Shown here piece by piece: positions 1 through 8,718 of a stretch of 50,537 bases of DNA. Made by a program: the position numbers and the translations under genes. This DNA is from Clostridiaceae bacterium AF10-41 (lineage in GTDB: Bacteria > Bacillota > Clostridia > Clostridiales > Clostridiaceae), in NCBI GenBank assembly GCA_027686065.1, contig JAQCTH010000016.1, forward strand, positions 4,707 to 55,243. The letters are read 5' to 3'. Below the pieces are notes generated by a model. The model worked only from the letters and a program-made list of their open reading frames with translations, was not told where the DNA came from and made no database searches. Within the stretch, counting starts at the first letter, position 1; every line of letters starts with the position of its first letter.

Positions 1-32
1 AATAAATATAAAACCTAAAGAAGGAGCCTATT

Positions 33-464
33 ATGAACGATTTAAATGAAATTTTTAAATTCAATTTAGATGGCGTATCTATTTATGAAATAAATGAAGA
101 ACATCTAATAGAATTGAAGAATTATGATTATTATATGAAAAACAACTTTTATTTTTGGCTTATAAATAAAATATATTCACTTGAAGAGAGTAATAATTGT
201 GATGAGTTAGCTTATACACATTATTTAATGTCTTATTACATATTTGTAGTTTTAACGCCTTTAAACTATGAATCCTTAGCTTTTACTCATATAAAAAAGT
301 GCTTAAACTATTCAAATAATATTAAATATAAAGAATGGTTACTTATATTTTCTACCCTGCAAAATAGCTTTTTAAATCCTTATGAAGCTATTAAAAAAGC
401 AGAAGAGGTACTTAAGGAAAATCCAGATAGCAGCATTGCAAATACTATTTTGCAATTATTTTAA
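33..464 (+). CDS. Small helical protein, TPR-like, function unknown
   Basis: I do not recognise this 143-residue protein. It starts at an ATG 5-6 bases after AAGGAG (20-25). It is rich in Tyr, Asn and Leu, has no signal peptide or clear membrane segment, and looks all-helical. The C-terminal part (about residues 115-140, with KKAEEVLKENPDSSIAN) resembles the end of a tetratricopeptide repeat, so a protein-binding helical repeat fold is plausible. A perfect hairpin follows the stop. A decayed copy of the middle of this gene lies at 1356-1490 (NESLAFSHI against YESLAFTHI), so the gene was once duplicated locally. Coding status is well supported by the ribosome binding site and terminator; the function is open. 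Confidence 0.75.
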   Translation: MNDLNEIFKFNLDGVSIYEINEEHLIELKNYDYYMKNNFYFWLINKIYSLEESNNCDELAYTHYLMSYYIFVVLTPLNYESLAFTHIKKCLNYSNNIKYKEWLLIFSTLQNSFLNPYEAIKKAEEVLKENPDSSIANTILQLF

Positions 465-477
465 AATCAATAAATTA

Positions 478-516
478 AAAACACTGATTTTATTTTCTAT
501 ATAAAATCAGTGTTTT
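478..516. terminator. Bidirectional intrinsic terminator
   Basis: A perfect 16-bp stem (478-493 with 501-516) and a 7-base loop lie between two convergent genes. The stem ends are A-rich on the left and T-rich on the right, so it can end transcription of the gene ending at 464 and of the minus-strand gene ending at 521. Confidence 0.85.
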
Positions 517-520
517 ATTT

Positions 521-877
521 TTAAATATTTTTACGTAAAATCTTATTCATAACTTTTCCTTTTGCTAACTCATCAATTAGCTTATCTAAATATCTAATTT
601 CCTTCATAATTGGATCTTCGATTTCTTCCAATTTAACCCCACAAATGCTGCCTTTAATTAAAGCTCTATCTGGATTTAGCTCTGGCGCATATGTAAAAAA
701 GGTTTCAAAGTCTATATTATTCTCTATCTTTTCTTCTAAAGCTTCTTGACTATATGATGTTAACCAACGAATAATTTCATCAACCTCTTCTTTTGTACGT
801 CCTTTTTTCTCCGCCTTTTCAATATAAAGTGGATAAACACTTGCAAAAATCATTTTACGAACATCTAGTCTTGCCAT
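521..877 (-). CDS. DUF2200 family protein
   Basis: This 118-residue protein matches the conserved DUF2200 family by its N-terminal pattern [18 protein letters not shown], followed by [20 protein letters not shown], the NPDRALIKG block and the ending [13 protein letters not shown] segment (here [17 protein letters not shown]). Length is typical of the family. No enzymatic motif or membrane segment is visible and the biochemical role is unknown. The ATG at 875-877 is preceded by GGAGGAAG. It stands alone: the next minus-strand gene upstream begins over 100 bases away. It shares the convergent hairpin at 478-516 with its neighbour. Confidence 0.88.
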   Translation of the reverse strand: MARLDVRKMIFASVYPLYIEKAEKKGRTKEEVDEIIRWLTSYSQEALEEKIENNIDFETFFTYAPELNPDRALIKGSICGVKLEEIEDPIMKEIRYLDKLIDELAKGKVMNKILRKNI

Positions 878-1005
878 ACTACTTCCTCCATTGTATAATT
901 TTCTTTACTCTATCATAAACAATTTCTTTTTCTTCTCAATTTTTTGCTAATTAAATTATCATTATGATTTATCTTTTTTAGTTTATTTCAAATATTTTAT
1001 TATAA

Positions 1006-1203
1006 TCAAAATTTTTTTCTTTTAAAAATAGCTATTACTTCCCTTGTTGTTCCTTGCCCTTGGCTGGTAGAAACACAAGATACTAATTCCCAACCTTCTT
1101 CACCAAAATTGTTAAGTTGATGATTGAATTCTTCAATCTCCAATATACCACCCATAAAGCCTTTTGTTTCAAACTTAATGCTTTTATATTCCCATTTATC
1201 CAA
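1006..1203 (-). CDS. DUF4177 small protein
   Basis: A 65-residue protein with the DUF4177 pattern: WEYKSIKFETKG near the start, then a helix (EEFNHQLNNFGEEGWELVS) and a final strand carrying REVIAIFKRKK. These proteins are predicted small alpha/beta folds of unknown role, common in Firmicutes. The start is TTG (1201-1203), chosen because AGGAGG lies 7 bases upstream and no ATG is available in frame. No operon partner is evident. Confidence 0.85.
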   Translation of the reverse strand: MDKWEYKSIKFETKGFMGGILEIEEFNHQLNNFGEEGWELVSCVSTSQGQGTTREVIAIFKRKKF

Positions 1204-1587
1204 TTCAATACCTCCTTTAATTAAAAGTTTTTTATTTAACTATTACTTAATATAATTATTTTTTTATAAATAATTTATAGTTTATACAATAAACTTAGTA
1301 CTATTTTTATTATATCTTTGTAAGACTTCTTGTTAATTAACCTAAAAGACTTTAAATAACTTCCTTTATCAATATTTATCTATTATTATCTAATGAATCC
1401 TTAGCTTTTAGCCATATAAGAAATCTTTTTCTAATTGATATGAATTATTTGATTTATATAGACAATACTTTACATAGAATATATAATTAATAATATAGTT
1501 TAACATAAAAATACATATTTGGTTATATATTAATATAAATTATTGAATTGGAGGAAAAATATTATACGTTTTTTAATAAGATCATTT
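1204..1587. other. Intergenic stretch with gene relic and unusual start region
   Basis: This AT-rich gap holds the ribosome binding site of the DUF4177 gene (about 1210-1216, minus strand), the relic at 1356-1490, and at 1549-1554 a strong TGGAGG followed by non-canonical ATT (1561) and ATA (1564) codons of the next gene. No other ORF or RNA structure was found. Confidence 0.6.
1356..1490 (+). pseudogene. Decayed fragment of a copy of the 33-464 gene
   Basis: In an otherwise empty stretch, one frame stays open from 1356 to the TAA at 1488-1490 and reads ...LLSNESLAFSHIRNL..., which aligns with LNYESLAFTHIKKC of the gene at 33-464. The DNA shares 18 identical consecutive bases (1393-1410), and the differences near it are conservative at protein level (T to S, K to R), as expected of a diverged coding copy. 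A further weak match is YLIYIDNTL with WLLIFSTLQ. There is no start codon or ribosome binding site, and the N-terminal and C-terminal thirds are missing, so it is a relic rather than a gene. Confidence 0.6.
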
Positions 1588-2079
1588 ATGAAGATATTGG
1601 ATAATGGTATTAATCAAGAAATTATTCCTACCCCAGATGGGAAAATAATATTAAAAATGAATAAAGTATATGGAGTTGTAGGAATTTTATCATTGTTTGC
1701 ATCTCTATCGGTTATTGTTTTAGGATTGATAAATAATTCACTTCTGAGTAAAGATGCCATATATATTTTAGTTATATTTGCACTTTTTTTTCTACTAGGA
1801 TTATTACTAGTAATGTACACCCGTAATATTATGGTAGAAGTAACTTCAGAAAAAATATTTTATACAGGTCTCTCTGGTAAAAATAAAGAAATTCAATGGA
1901 ATCAACTTAAATCTATCTCTTTCAATCCATCATCAAAAGAAATAATATTAAAATCTAATCAAGTAAGCATTAAACTCCATATTCACTTAAAAGGAATAGG
2001 TAGTTTAATTAAAATAATTGAGCAAAATGTTGATTTATCAATTTACGGACAAGCCTTTAAAAAAATGGGAATAAGCTAA
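1588..2079 (+). CDS. Two-helix membrane protein with PH-like C-terminus
   Basis: From ATG 1588 this is 163 residues. Two hydrophobic helices (about residues 26-48 and 57-77) are followed by a soluble region with alternating beta-strand pattern (IMVEVTSEKIFYTGL ... IQWNQLKSISF ... EIILKS), which resembles the bacterial PH-like domains found after two membrane helices. Specific function is unknown. The frame is open back to TTG 1543, but those codons lie on a good ribosome binding site (TGGAGG, 1549-1554); the best-spaced codon after it is ATA 1564 (9 bases) or ATT 1561. Either a rare start codon is used or an ancestral ATG has mutated, with ATG 1588 as fallback. A strong hairpin follows the stop. 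Confidence 0.7.
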   Translation: MKILDNGINQEIIPTPDGKIILKMNKVYGVVGILSLFASLSVIVLGLINNSLLSKDAIYILVIFALFFLLGLLLVMYTRNIMVEVTSEKIFYTGLSGKNKEIQWNQLKSISFNPSSKEIILKSNQVSIKLHIHLKGIGSLIKIIEQNVDLSIYGQAFKKMGIS

Positions 2080-2142
2080 AAGTTATAAATTACTCTTACT
2101 TTTCTATTTAAGATTTTTTCTTTAACTTTTACCATATTATTA

Positions 2143-2188
2143 AATACTAAAAAACAGATGAAAATAAAATCATCTGTTTTTTAGTATT
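2143..2188. terminator. Bidirectional intrinsic terminator
   Basis: A perfect 19-bp stem (2143-2161 with 2170-2188), loop of 8 bases, with A6/T6 runs inside the arms. It lies between the convergent membrane protein gene and valS and can serve both. Confidence 0.85.
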
Positions 2189-2232
2189 GCTAAACTTTCA
2201 TTAAATTAAATTTATATTTTTTACTCTTAATT

Positions 2233-4875
2233 TTATTTTAAAGCATCTATTCTAACTAAAACTGCTTCAAGCATTTCTTGATATTTTTCTCTTTTTTCTT
2301 TTTCTCCATCAATTACTGCTTGTGGTGCCTTAGCTACAAAACCTTGATTAGATAACTTTTTATCTATTCTTTCTACTTCGCCTTCTAACTTCTTCTTTTC
2401 TTTATTTAATCTTTCAAGTTCTTTTTCTTTATCTACTAGGTCTAAAAGTGGCATAAATAACTCTCCACCTTTAACAACTAGTGATACTGCATTTTGTGGA
2501 ACTTGTGCTTTATCTTCTATAAATGCAACTTCTGCTGCAGATGCTAATTTTTCTATATAATGAACTCCTGCTGTAAATGCATCTTTTGCTTCACTTGTGG
2601 CATAAGCTATAACTTTAGCTTTTCTTGATGGTGGAACATTCATTTCAGCTCTAACATTTCTTAATCCCTTAATAGCTTCAATTATAAAGTCCATATCCTT
2701 TTCAGCTTTTTCGTTATTTAAGTCTTCATTATATTCTGGCCAATTTGAAGTTACTATTGATTCACCATCAGTTAAAGTAGTGTATATTTCTTCAGTTATA
2801 AATGGCATTACTGGGTGTAAAAGCTTAAGTCCTGTTTGAAGAACTTCACTTAAAACATTGTAAACTATGCCTTTTTGTTTTTCATCTTCACCATATAAAA
2901 CTCCCTTAACTAATTCTATATACCAATCGCAAAACTCTGTCCACATAAAGTCATAAACCTTTTGAAGAGCTATTCCAAGTTCATACTTTTCCATATTATC
3001 AGTTACTTCTTTAACTAAGGAATTCATTTTTGAAAGAATGTATTTATCAGCTAAGCTATATTCTTTGCAATCTGAATATTTATCCATTATTTCTTTATCA
3101 AGATTCATCATAACAAATCTTGAAGCATTCCACATCTTATTGGCAAAGTTTCTAGCGGATTCAACTCTTTCTGGAATATATCTTATATCATTTCCTGGAG
3201 AGTTTCCAGTAACAAGCATAAATCTTAAAGCATCTGCTCCATATTCATCTATAACCTCAAGTGGATCTACCCCATTGCCTAAAGATTTACTCATTTTTCT
3301 TCCTTGAGCATCTCTTATAATACCATGAATTAAAACTGTATCAAATGGAGTTTCATCCATATTGTGTATTCCAGAGAATATCATTCTTGCAACCCAGAAG
3401 AAGATAATATCATATCCAGTAACTAATACATTTGTTGGATAGAAATATTCTAAATCCTCTGTTTTATTTGGCCAACCTAAAGTTGAAAAAGGCCATAGTG
3501 CTGATGAGAACCAAGTATCTAATACATCTTCATCTTGATTTAAGTGAATTGATCCACACTTAGGACAAATTTCTGGTGCATTTTCTTGAACTATCATTTC
3601 TCTACAATCATTACAGTACCAAACTGGGATTCTATGTCCCCACCATAATTGTCTTGATATACACCAATCTTGAATGTTTTCCATCCAGTTGAAATATATT
3701 TTATCAAATCTTTCTGGAACAAACTTAGTCTTATTAGTTTTAACTGCTTCAATTGCTGGTTTTGCTAAAGATTCCATTTTAACATACCATTGCTTTGAAA
3801 TTATAGGTTCAACTGTAGTTCCACATCTATCATGAGTTCCAACATTATGATTATGAGGTTTAACTTTTACTAATAGACCTAACTCCTCTAAATCTTTAAC
3901 CATTTGTTTTCTAGCTTCATATCTATCTAAACCTTTATATTTTCCACCTAACTCATTAATAATACCATTATCATCCATAACTCTTATTTGTGGTAGGTTA
4001 TGTCTAAGTCCTACTTGGAAATCATTTGGGTCATGTGCTGGAGTTATTTTAACAGCACCAGTTCCAAATTCAATCTCTACATAATCATCTCCAACTATAG
4101 GAATTTCTCTATCTGTTAATGGTAGCTTTAATGTTTTTCCTATTAAATGTTTGAATCTATCATCATTTGGATTCACAGCTACAGCGGTATCTCCAAGTAA
4201 TGTTTCAGGTCTTGTAGTTGCAATTTCTAGATATCCATTTCCATCAGCTAATGGATAATTTATATGCCAAAAACTTCCTTCTTTTTCTTCATACTCTATT
4301 TCAGCATCTGAAAGAGCTGTAGTACATTTAGGACACCAGTTAGTTATTCTGTTTCCTTGATAAATTAAGCCTTCATTATATAGCTTTACAAAAACCGTTC
4401 TAACAGCTTTATTTAGGTTTTCATCCATTGTAAAAGCTTCTCTTGAAAAATCACAAGAAACTCCCACTTTCTTAAGCTGATTTCTTATAGTATCCCTATA
4501 TTCATCAGACCATTCCCAAACTTTTCCTAAGAATGCTTCTCTTCCCATTTCCTTTTTAACTAAACCTTGCTTTAAAAGTTCATTTTCAACCTTAACTTCA
4601 GTTGCTATGGAAGCATGGTCTTGACCTGGAAGCCATAAAGTACAATAACCTTGCATTCTTTTAAATCTTATTAGCATATCTTGAAGTGTATTATCAAGGG
4701 CATGCCCTAAATGAAGCTTTCCTGTTATATTTGGCGGTGGCATAACTATTGAAAATGGCTTCTTATTTTTATCAATTATTGGTGTGAAATATTTTTTTTC
4801 TTCCCAAGTTTTATAAATTCTTTCTTCGAATTCCTTTGGGTTATATGTCGTTGCTAAATTCTTATTTTCTGACAT
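2233..4875 (-). CDS. valS: Valine--tRNA ligase
   Basis: Class Ia aminoacyl-tRNA synthetase that charges tRNA(Val) with valine in the cytoplasm and edits mischarged threonine. The 880 residues match the usual bacterial length. Visible landmarks are the HIGH motif as HLGH (residues 55-58, within [13 protein letters not shown]), the editing domain with [16 protein letters not shown], the zinc-type CNDC...CPKC pair, the [12 protein letters not shown] segment, and KMSKS (about 527-531). The C-terminus has the charged coiled coil typical of ValRS ([20 protein letters not shown]). ATG 4875 follows GGAGG. Expression should be controlled by the T-box leader at 4985-5215, which reads uncharged tRNA(Val). 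Confidence 0.98.
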   Translation of the reverse strand: MSENKNLATTYNPKEFEERIYKTWEEKKYFTPIIDKNKKPFSIVMPPPNITGKLHLGHALDNTLQDMLIRFKRMQGYCTLWLPGQDHASIATEVKVENELLKQGLVKKEMGREAFLGKVWEWSDEYRDTIRNQLKKVGVSCDFSREAFTMDENLNKAVRTVFVKLYNEGLIYQGNRITNWCPKCTTALSDAEIEYEEKEGSFWHINYPLADGNGYLEIATTRPETLLGDTAVAVNPNDDRFKHLIGKTLKLPLTDREIPIVGDDYVEIEFGTGAVKITPAHDPNDFQVGLRHNLPQIRVMDDNGIINELGGKYKGLDRYEARKQMVKDLEELGLLVKVKPHNHNVGTHDRCGTTVEPIISKQWYVKMESLAKPAIEAVKTNKTKFVPERFDKIYFNWMENIQDWCISRQLWWGHRIPVWYCNDCREMIVQENAPEICPKCGSIHLNQDEDVLDTWFSSALWPFSTLGWPNKTEDLEYFYPTNVLVTGYDIIFFWVARMIFSGIHNMDETPFDTVLIHGIIRDAQGRKMSKSLGNGVDPLEVIDEYGADALRFMLVTGNSPGNDIRYIPERVESARNFANKMWNASRFVMMNLDKEIMDKYSDCKEYSLADKYILSKMNSLVKEVTDNMEKYELGIALQKVYDFMWTEFCDWYIELVKGVLYGEDEKQKGIVYNVLSEVLQTGLKLLHPVMPFITEEIYTTLTDGESIVTSNWPEYNEDLNNEKAEKDMDFIIEAIKGLRNVRAEMNVPPSRKAKVIAYATSEAKDAFTAGVHYIEKLASAAEVAFIEDKAQVPQNAVSLVVKGGELFMPLLDLVDKEKELERLNKEKKKLEGEVERIDKKLSNQGFVAKAPQAVIDGEKEKREKYQEMLEAVLVRIDALK

Positions 4876-4984
4876 ATAATTTCCTCCTTTATTTTCTTAA
4901 TATTTTAAATTTAATAGTATTTAATATTTTATAAGCAAAGATATATAAACACTATTAAGATTATTTTTTATTTTAAAGAATAAA

Positions 4985-5215
4985 AAAAGAGCCTTCATCA
5001 CAAAAGGACGAAGACTCGCGGTACCACCTTTTTTCTTACCATACTCTATTATGATAAGCTCTTTATTTTATAACGACTAAGACAGCCGTCTTTACTTACT
5101 TAGTTTCAGTAAAGATGCTCAAAAGCTACCTTCAGGATACTCTAATATAGAAGGCTTGCAGCCTATGACCTTCATTCTCTTTATATATTGTATTCCTTAC
5201 TCCTCTTTATCATTG
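4985..5215 (-). promoter_or_regulatory. T-box leader of valS
   Basis: On the minus strand the leader begins with a Stem I of the usual type (GAGGAGTAAGG near 5200), has a distal GCTGCAAGCC turn, and reaches the T-box sequence GGTGGTACCGCG (5017-5028), which pairs with the ACCA end of uncharged tRNA in the antiterminator. The competing terminator is an 11-bp stem (4989-4999 with 5007-5017) followed by a T-run. Lining the leader up with the asnA T-box places the specifier codon at GTA (5127-5129), a valine codon, in agreement with the downstream gene. Uncharged tRNA(Val) should permit read-through into valS. Confidence 0.95.
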
Positions 5216-5357
5216 CTTTATATATGATTTTTAAAACTATATTATATCAGATTATAAGTTTTGTCAATATTTCCATACTAAAAATACATATTGTGATTAG
5301 TAATTTATAAATCCTACTTCATTTATTTTTTACCTTTTTAAAACAAAAATAATTTAT

Positions 5358-5390
5358 AATTAGGAGGTCATCAATGATAACCTCCTAATT
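5358..5390 (-). terminator. Hairpin terminator downstream of the 41-aa gene
   Basis: An 11-bp perfect stem (5358-5368 with 5380-5390) follows the stop of the small minus-strand gene by about 20 bases and continues on the minus strand into AT-rich sequence with a T-run. Confidence 0.65.
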
Positions 5391-5409
5391 TAACTTATTA
5401 AAAACCCTA

Positions 5410-5535
5410 TTAAATTTTAAAATCTCTACGATCATGTTCCTTTGCTTTTGGTTCCCCATAAACTGCTTTTACACTTTCAACTTGTGGATTATGATTTATA
5501 TTTTTCTTATGACTATTCTTTGGCTTTTTACTCAT
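5410..5535 (-). CDS. Small basic protein, 41 residues
   Basis: A short gene running MSKKPKNSHKKNINHN and ending in EHDRRDFKI. ATG 5533-5535 is preceded by GGAGGTG with good spacing, and a hairpin follows the stop, so it is very likely translated. The protein is hydrophilic and basic, with no hydrophobic segment or cysteine. The pattern NxxHNPQxESVKAVYG recalls the tiny clostridial CPC_1213-type proteins of unknown function; I recall this family only loosely, so the family name is tentative. It stands alone between valS and the PfkB-type kinase. Confidence 0.75.
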   Translation of the reverse strand: MSKKPKNSHKKNINHNPQVESVKAVYGEPKAKEHDRRDFKI

Positions 5536-5629
5536 TTCTTTCACCTCCAAGTTTATATACTTATCTTATGTAAAAGAAACTATTTTATTTTATTTAATCT
5601 TAAGAAATAAAGGTGAAATTATGTAACTA

Positions 5630-6574
5630 TTAATCTTCTAACCATTCCATCTTTTTTATATATTCATTAACAAAGTTTTCACTCATACAAGGATTTATAG
5701 TGTCCTCATGAGTTATTGTGATTGTTGACATGGCAATAGCATACTTAACAGTATCTTTAATAGACATATTATTCATATATCCATATCCAACTCCTGCAAC
5801 AAAAGAATCTCCTGCGCCAGTAACATTTCTCACTTCTACAGTATTAGTAGAAATCTTACCTACGTCTTTATAATTCTTATAATATATCCCCTCTGCATCA
5901 AGACTTATAAATACATTCTTTACTCCTAAAGATAAAAAGTACTCTGCAGCTTTTTTTAAATCTTCATTATTCTCTATTTTAAATCCACATAAAACCTCAG
6001 CTTCTAATCTGTTTGGTTTAATAGTATGAAAATATTTAACCAAATGTTTAATTTTTTCTGCTTTAGTAGCTGAAACAGGGTCTAAAATAAATTTAGTTTT
6101 CCCTTGAAAATTTTTCAAAATATATTCTAGTAATTTTGGATTATCTGAATCTAATATTGTATATTCTGCATTTTCAATTATATGTGCCTTTGAATCTATA
6201 AAACTAGCCCTCATATTATTAAGGCTGTCCATATCTACTATTGCAGATTCCATTTCCCCATCCTCATTTAAAATAGCCATATATGTTGGTGTATATTCAT
6301 TCTCTAAAATCAAAGAATGTTTCATGCTATACCCTATTTTTTTTGAATTCTCCAAAATATTTCTACCTTGATCATCTCCACCTAAAATAGAAATGAACTC
6401 AGTATTAACATTAACTCTTGCTAAATTCTCTGCAATATTTCTGCATACTCCACCTAAGGATATTTTAATATTTCCAGGTATGGAGTCCTTTCCATGATAT
6501 TTTTTTCTACTAAAGCCTATTATATCTACTATTGATGCCCCTAATACTAATATATATGGATTACTTTTACACAT
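5630..6574 (-). CDS. PfkB-family sugar kinase, pseudouridine kinase-like
   Basis: A 314-residue ribokinase-fold enzyme that would phosphorylate the hydroxymethyl group of a sugar or nucleoside with ATP. Evidence: the N-terminal VLGASIVDIIGFS, the substrate-side GGVCRNIAENLARV block, DPVSATKAEKI, HTIKPNRLEAEVLCG, and the anion-hole/catalytic base motif VTGAGDSFVAG near the C-terminus. The GVxRNIAENLA and KPNRLEAE blocks resemble E. coli PsuK, which phosphorylates pseudouridine. Its usual partner psuG (pseudouridine-5'-phosphate glycosidase) is not next to it, so the substrate is an inference. ATG 6574 follows AGGAGA. Expressed alone, with the 41-aa gene about 90 bases downstream. Confidence 0.85.
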   Translation of the reverse strand: MCKSNPYILVLGASIVDIIGFSRKKYHGKDSIPGNIKISLGGVCRNIAENLARVNVNTEFISILGGDDQGRNILENSKKIGYSMKHSLILENEYTPTYMAILNEDGEMESAIVDMDSLNNMRASFIDSKAHIIENAEYTILDSDNPKLLEYILKNFQGKTKFILDPVSATKAEKIKHLVKYFHTIKPNRLEAEVLCGFKIENNEDLKKAAEYFLSLGVKNVFISLDAEGIYYKNYKDVGKISTNTVEVRNVTGAGDSFVAGVGYGYMNNMSIKDTVKYAIAMSTITITHEDTINPCMSENFVNEYIKKMEWLED

Positions 6575-6824
6575 ACCATCTCTCCTGCTCTTTTAAATCC
6601 GTTCCTAAAAAACATAAATATATTATATTAGAGAACCATAAAAAAATAAAGATAATTTTACAAACTTTGTCGAATTTTATTTTACATTATAATTTGAAAT
6701 TACTACTATTTTTCAATTTTTCTAACTTTTGTACATTATTAAGTTAGTTTTCATATATTGAATATTAACTTATACATCTGTCAATAATTTAGACACATAT
6801 TACTTGTAATCCTTGGAGGTAAAA

Positions 6825-7181
6825 ATGAATTACTTTAATGAAGGCAATAAATACTACAACCTTAAAGATTTTAAGAAAGCAATAGATTTTTATAATATGT
6901 CAATTGAAAATAACGAAAACACAACATGTTCCTACTATAATGCTGGTGTTTGTTATATAAAAATTAAAAATTTTGATTCTGCCATAAAGATGATAAAAAG
7001 AGCACTTGCTATGCAACAAGAAAGTAAGTATTTTTTCAACTTAGCTTATTGTTATGCAATGAAAGAGGAAATAAAAAAAGCCTTGATTTATTTCAATCTG
7101 GCTTGGTCTTTAGATAATTCTGATGATGATTGCGAAAAAGCTATTAATTTAATAATATCTAAAAATAAAAAAGCTCAATAG
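6825..7181 (+). CDS. TPR repeat protein
   Basis: A 118-residue cytoplasmic protein made of about three tetratricopeptide repeats: residues 3-35 (GNKYYNLKDFKKAIDFYNMSI), 37-70 (YYNAGVCYIKIKNFDSAIKMI) and 71-104 (YFFNLAYCYAMKEEIKKALIY). TPR arrays bind partner proteins; no partner can be named here. The ATG at 6825 is chosen because GGAGG (6815-6819) lies directly before it; the longer frame from TTG 6813 starts within that site. The TAG stop (7179-7181) lies inside the left terminal repeat of the element at 7177-7607, so the insertion may have set or trimmed the C-terminus. Confidence 0.88.
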   Translation: MNYFNEGNKYYNLKDFKKAIDFYNMSIENNENTTCSYYNAGVCYIKIKNFDSAIKMIKRALAMQQESKYFFNLAYCYAMKEEIKKALIYFNLAWSLDNSDDDCEKAINLIISKNKKAQ

Positions 7182-7607
7182 ATTTAAATTGCGAATATAA
7201 AGGCTACGATAAATAGATATGTTTCATAAGCTAAATAGCTACGCAAAGAAGTACTAGGCTCGGAGAACTACTATGCCAAGAGTTTTGGTTAAACTCGCTG
7301 CGCTCAGACAAACCAACAACATTAAGAGGCATAGTAGTTCTTCATTCACGAAGTACTTCTAGTTTCTCGCTATATGCTTATTTCACATATCCTATTTACC
7401 TTCGCCAACTTATATTAAGAATTTAAATTAATAATGAATTAAGCTATTGGTAAAAAATAATTGGTGAGGAAAATTAAAAACTTAGTCAAGTGTAGCAGAC
7501 TATAATTGAGCTTGTTCCCTGATACCTGTTACCTATAAAATCAAAAAAACTGTAAACTGTGCCTTGTGAACTGTGAACTGAAAAATGCTTCGCAATTTAA
7601 ATCTATT
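7177..7607. mobile_element. MITE-like palindromic element with 19-bp terminal repeats
   Basis: A 431-bp stretch without coding capacity. Its ends are perfect 19-bp inverted repeats (7177-7195 AATAGATTTAAATTGCGAA and 7589-7607). Inside is a long imperfect palindrome: 7264-7277 pairs with 7328-7341 (14 bp perfect), 7247-7255 with 7352-7360 (9 bp), and 7211-7222 roughly with 7385-7397, around a GC-richer apex with CTCGCTGCGCTC. The right part carries GTGAACTGTGAACTG repeats (about 7550-7580). The apex and arms are clearly richer in G and C than the flanks. It overlaps the TPR gene stop and ends 24 bases from the convergent gene's stop. No transposase is present, so it would be non-autonomous. 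A clear target duplication was not found. Confidence 0.7.
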
Positions 7608-7630
7608 ACGCATTGTTAATTATTAATTAA

Positions 7631-8701
7631 TCAATTCCATTCTCCTGCTATTTGTGGATTTAAATGGTCTTCATAAAAATCTTCATTATCAAAATAATCT
7701 CCTGCTAAATAAAATGTTGGATCTACATTAATCCAAATTCCTTCTTCTTTAAGATACACTTGATTCCATGCATGTGGACCATAATTTTCACCATCGAAAG
7801 CATCCCCTGTAACTATTCGTGTTCCTAATCCTACTGACTTTGCCATAGCAACATAAAGACAAGAATAGTCAAAGCAAATTCCACTTCTTGTATTCCATGC
7901 TTCTATTGCTCCGCTATTACTTACACCCTCTGGTCCTAATGCTTTTTCAGCCTTTGAAAAATCATATTTTATATTTGATCCAATCCATGAATATAATTTT
8001 TTTGCTTTTTCTCTATCACTTTTACTATTCCCAACTATTTCAATTGCTTTTTGATCGATTTCCTTTGATGACCTTATTCCATCTTCTAAAGTTACACCAT
8101 TATAATATACTATTACATTTGAATTTGCTGGGATATACTCCTTAAAATCATTATAAGATATTACAGGTTTATTTATTGATATTATGCGTTCTAATGTCCC
8201 ATACCCTTTTATTTGATTAAATAGGCTTATTTTCATGCTTCTTCCAAAAGTTGTATTATAAGTCACAATTCCCATAAACATAATTAAAATAATAACTAAT
8301 CCTTTTAAAAAACCAAAAAGTGATGAAAATAATACTATTCTTATTTTCCCATTATTTAGTAAGTTTTTATAAGTTCTTGTTAAAGGATTATTTAAACATT
8401 TTAACACAAAGTAAATTATTGATTGTATAAATAGAAAAACTGCCGCAAGCATCAATGCTTTAAATAAATTGCTATTAATTAAAGTATCTGTTGAATAATT
8501 ATTTGCGAACTTCAATATTGCTAAATATATATCTTCTAAATTAATAATCATTATTAAAAATGTTATGAAAATAGAAAAATAATAAAGTAACCTCTTTAAG
8601 GAATACTCAGCAGTTTCTTCTTCTAAGGATCCTTGTAAACTGCCTTTTATTGAAAAAAGCATTAATAAAGCACATAAAATATATGGCAAATATGTAATCA
8701 T
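7631..8701 (-). CDS. Membrane protein with transglutaminase-like domain
   Basis: 356 residues. The N-terminal half has about four membrane helices (roughly residues 4-20, 38-58, 82-105 and 122-146) in an arrangement recalling CvpA-like proteins. The C-terminal half (about 215-340) is a transglutaminase/cysteine-protease fold: Cys in GICFDYSCLYVAMAK, His in GPHAWNQVYL and Asp in WINVDPTFY form the expected catalytic triad, preceded by AKKLYSWIGSNIKYD. Such proteins act at the membrane on peptide or protein substrates; the real substrate is unknown. ATG 8701 follows AAGGAGAG. It is the last gene of a minus-strand run after the M16 peptidase and recX (17-base gap). Confidence 0.88.
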   Translation of the reverse strand: MITYLPYILCALLMLFSIKGSLQGSLEEETAEYSLKRLLYYFSIFITFLIMIINLEDIYLAILKFANNYSTDTLINSNLFKALMLAAVFLFIQSIIYFVLKCLNNPLTRTYKNLLNNGKIRIVLFSSLFGFLKGLVIILIMFMGIVTYNTTFGRSMKISLFNQIKGYGTLERIISINKPVISYNDFKEYIPANSNVIVYYNGVTLEDGIRSSKEIDQKAIEIVGNSKSDREKAKKLYSWIGSNIKYDFSKAEKALGPEGVSNSGAIEAWNTRSGICFDYSCLYVAMAKSVGLGTRIVTGDAFDGENYGPHAWNQVYLKEEGIWINVDPTFYLAGDYFDNEDFYEDHLNPQIAGEWN

Positions 8702-8718
8702 TAATGTCTCTCCTTTTA

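Noticed and set aside
5630..6574. Calling the PfkB kinase a firm pseudouridine kinase
   Set aside because: The resemblance to PsuK is good in two blocks, but psuG is absent and PfkB kinases change substrate easily, so the gene symbol was left empty.
7888..8145. Plus-strand ORF of 85 codons
   Set aside because: It lies inside the transglutaminase-like gene on the other strand and has low-complexity Leu/Tyr/His content with no ribosome binding site; it is a shadow.
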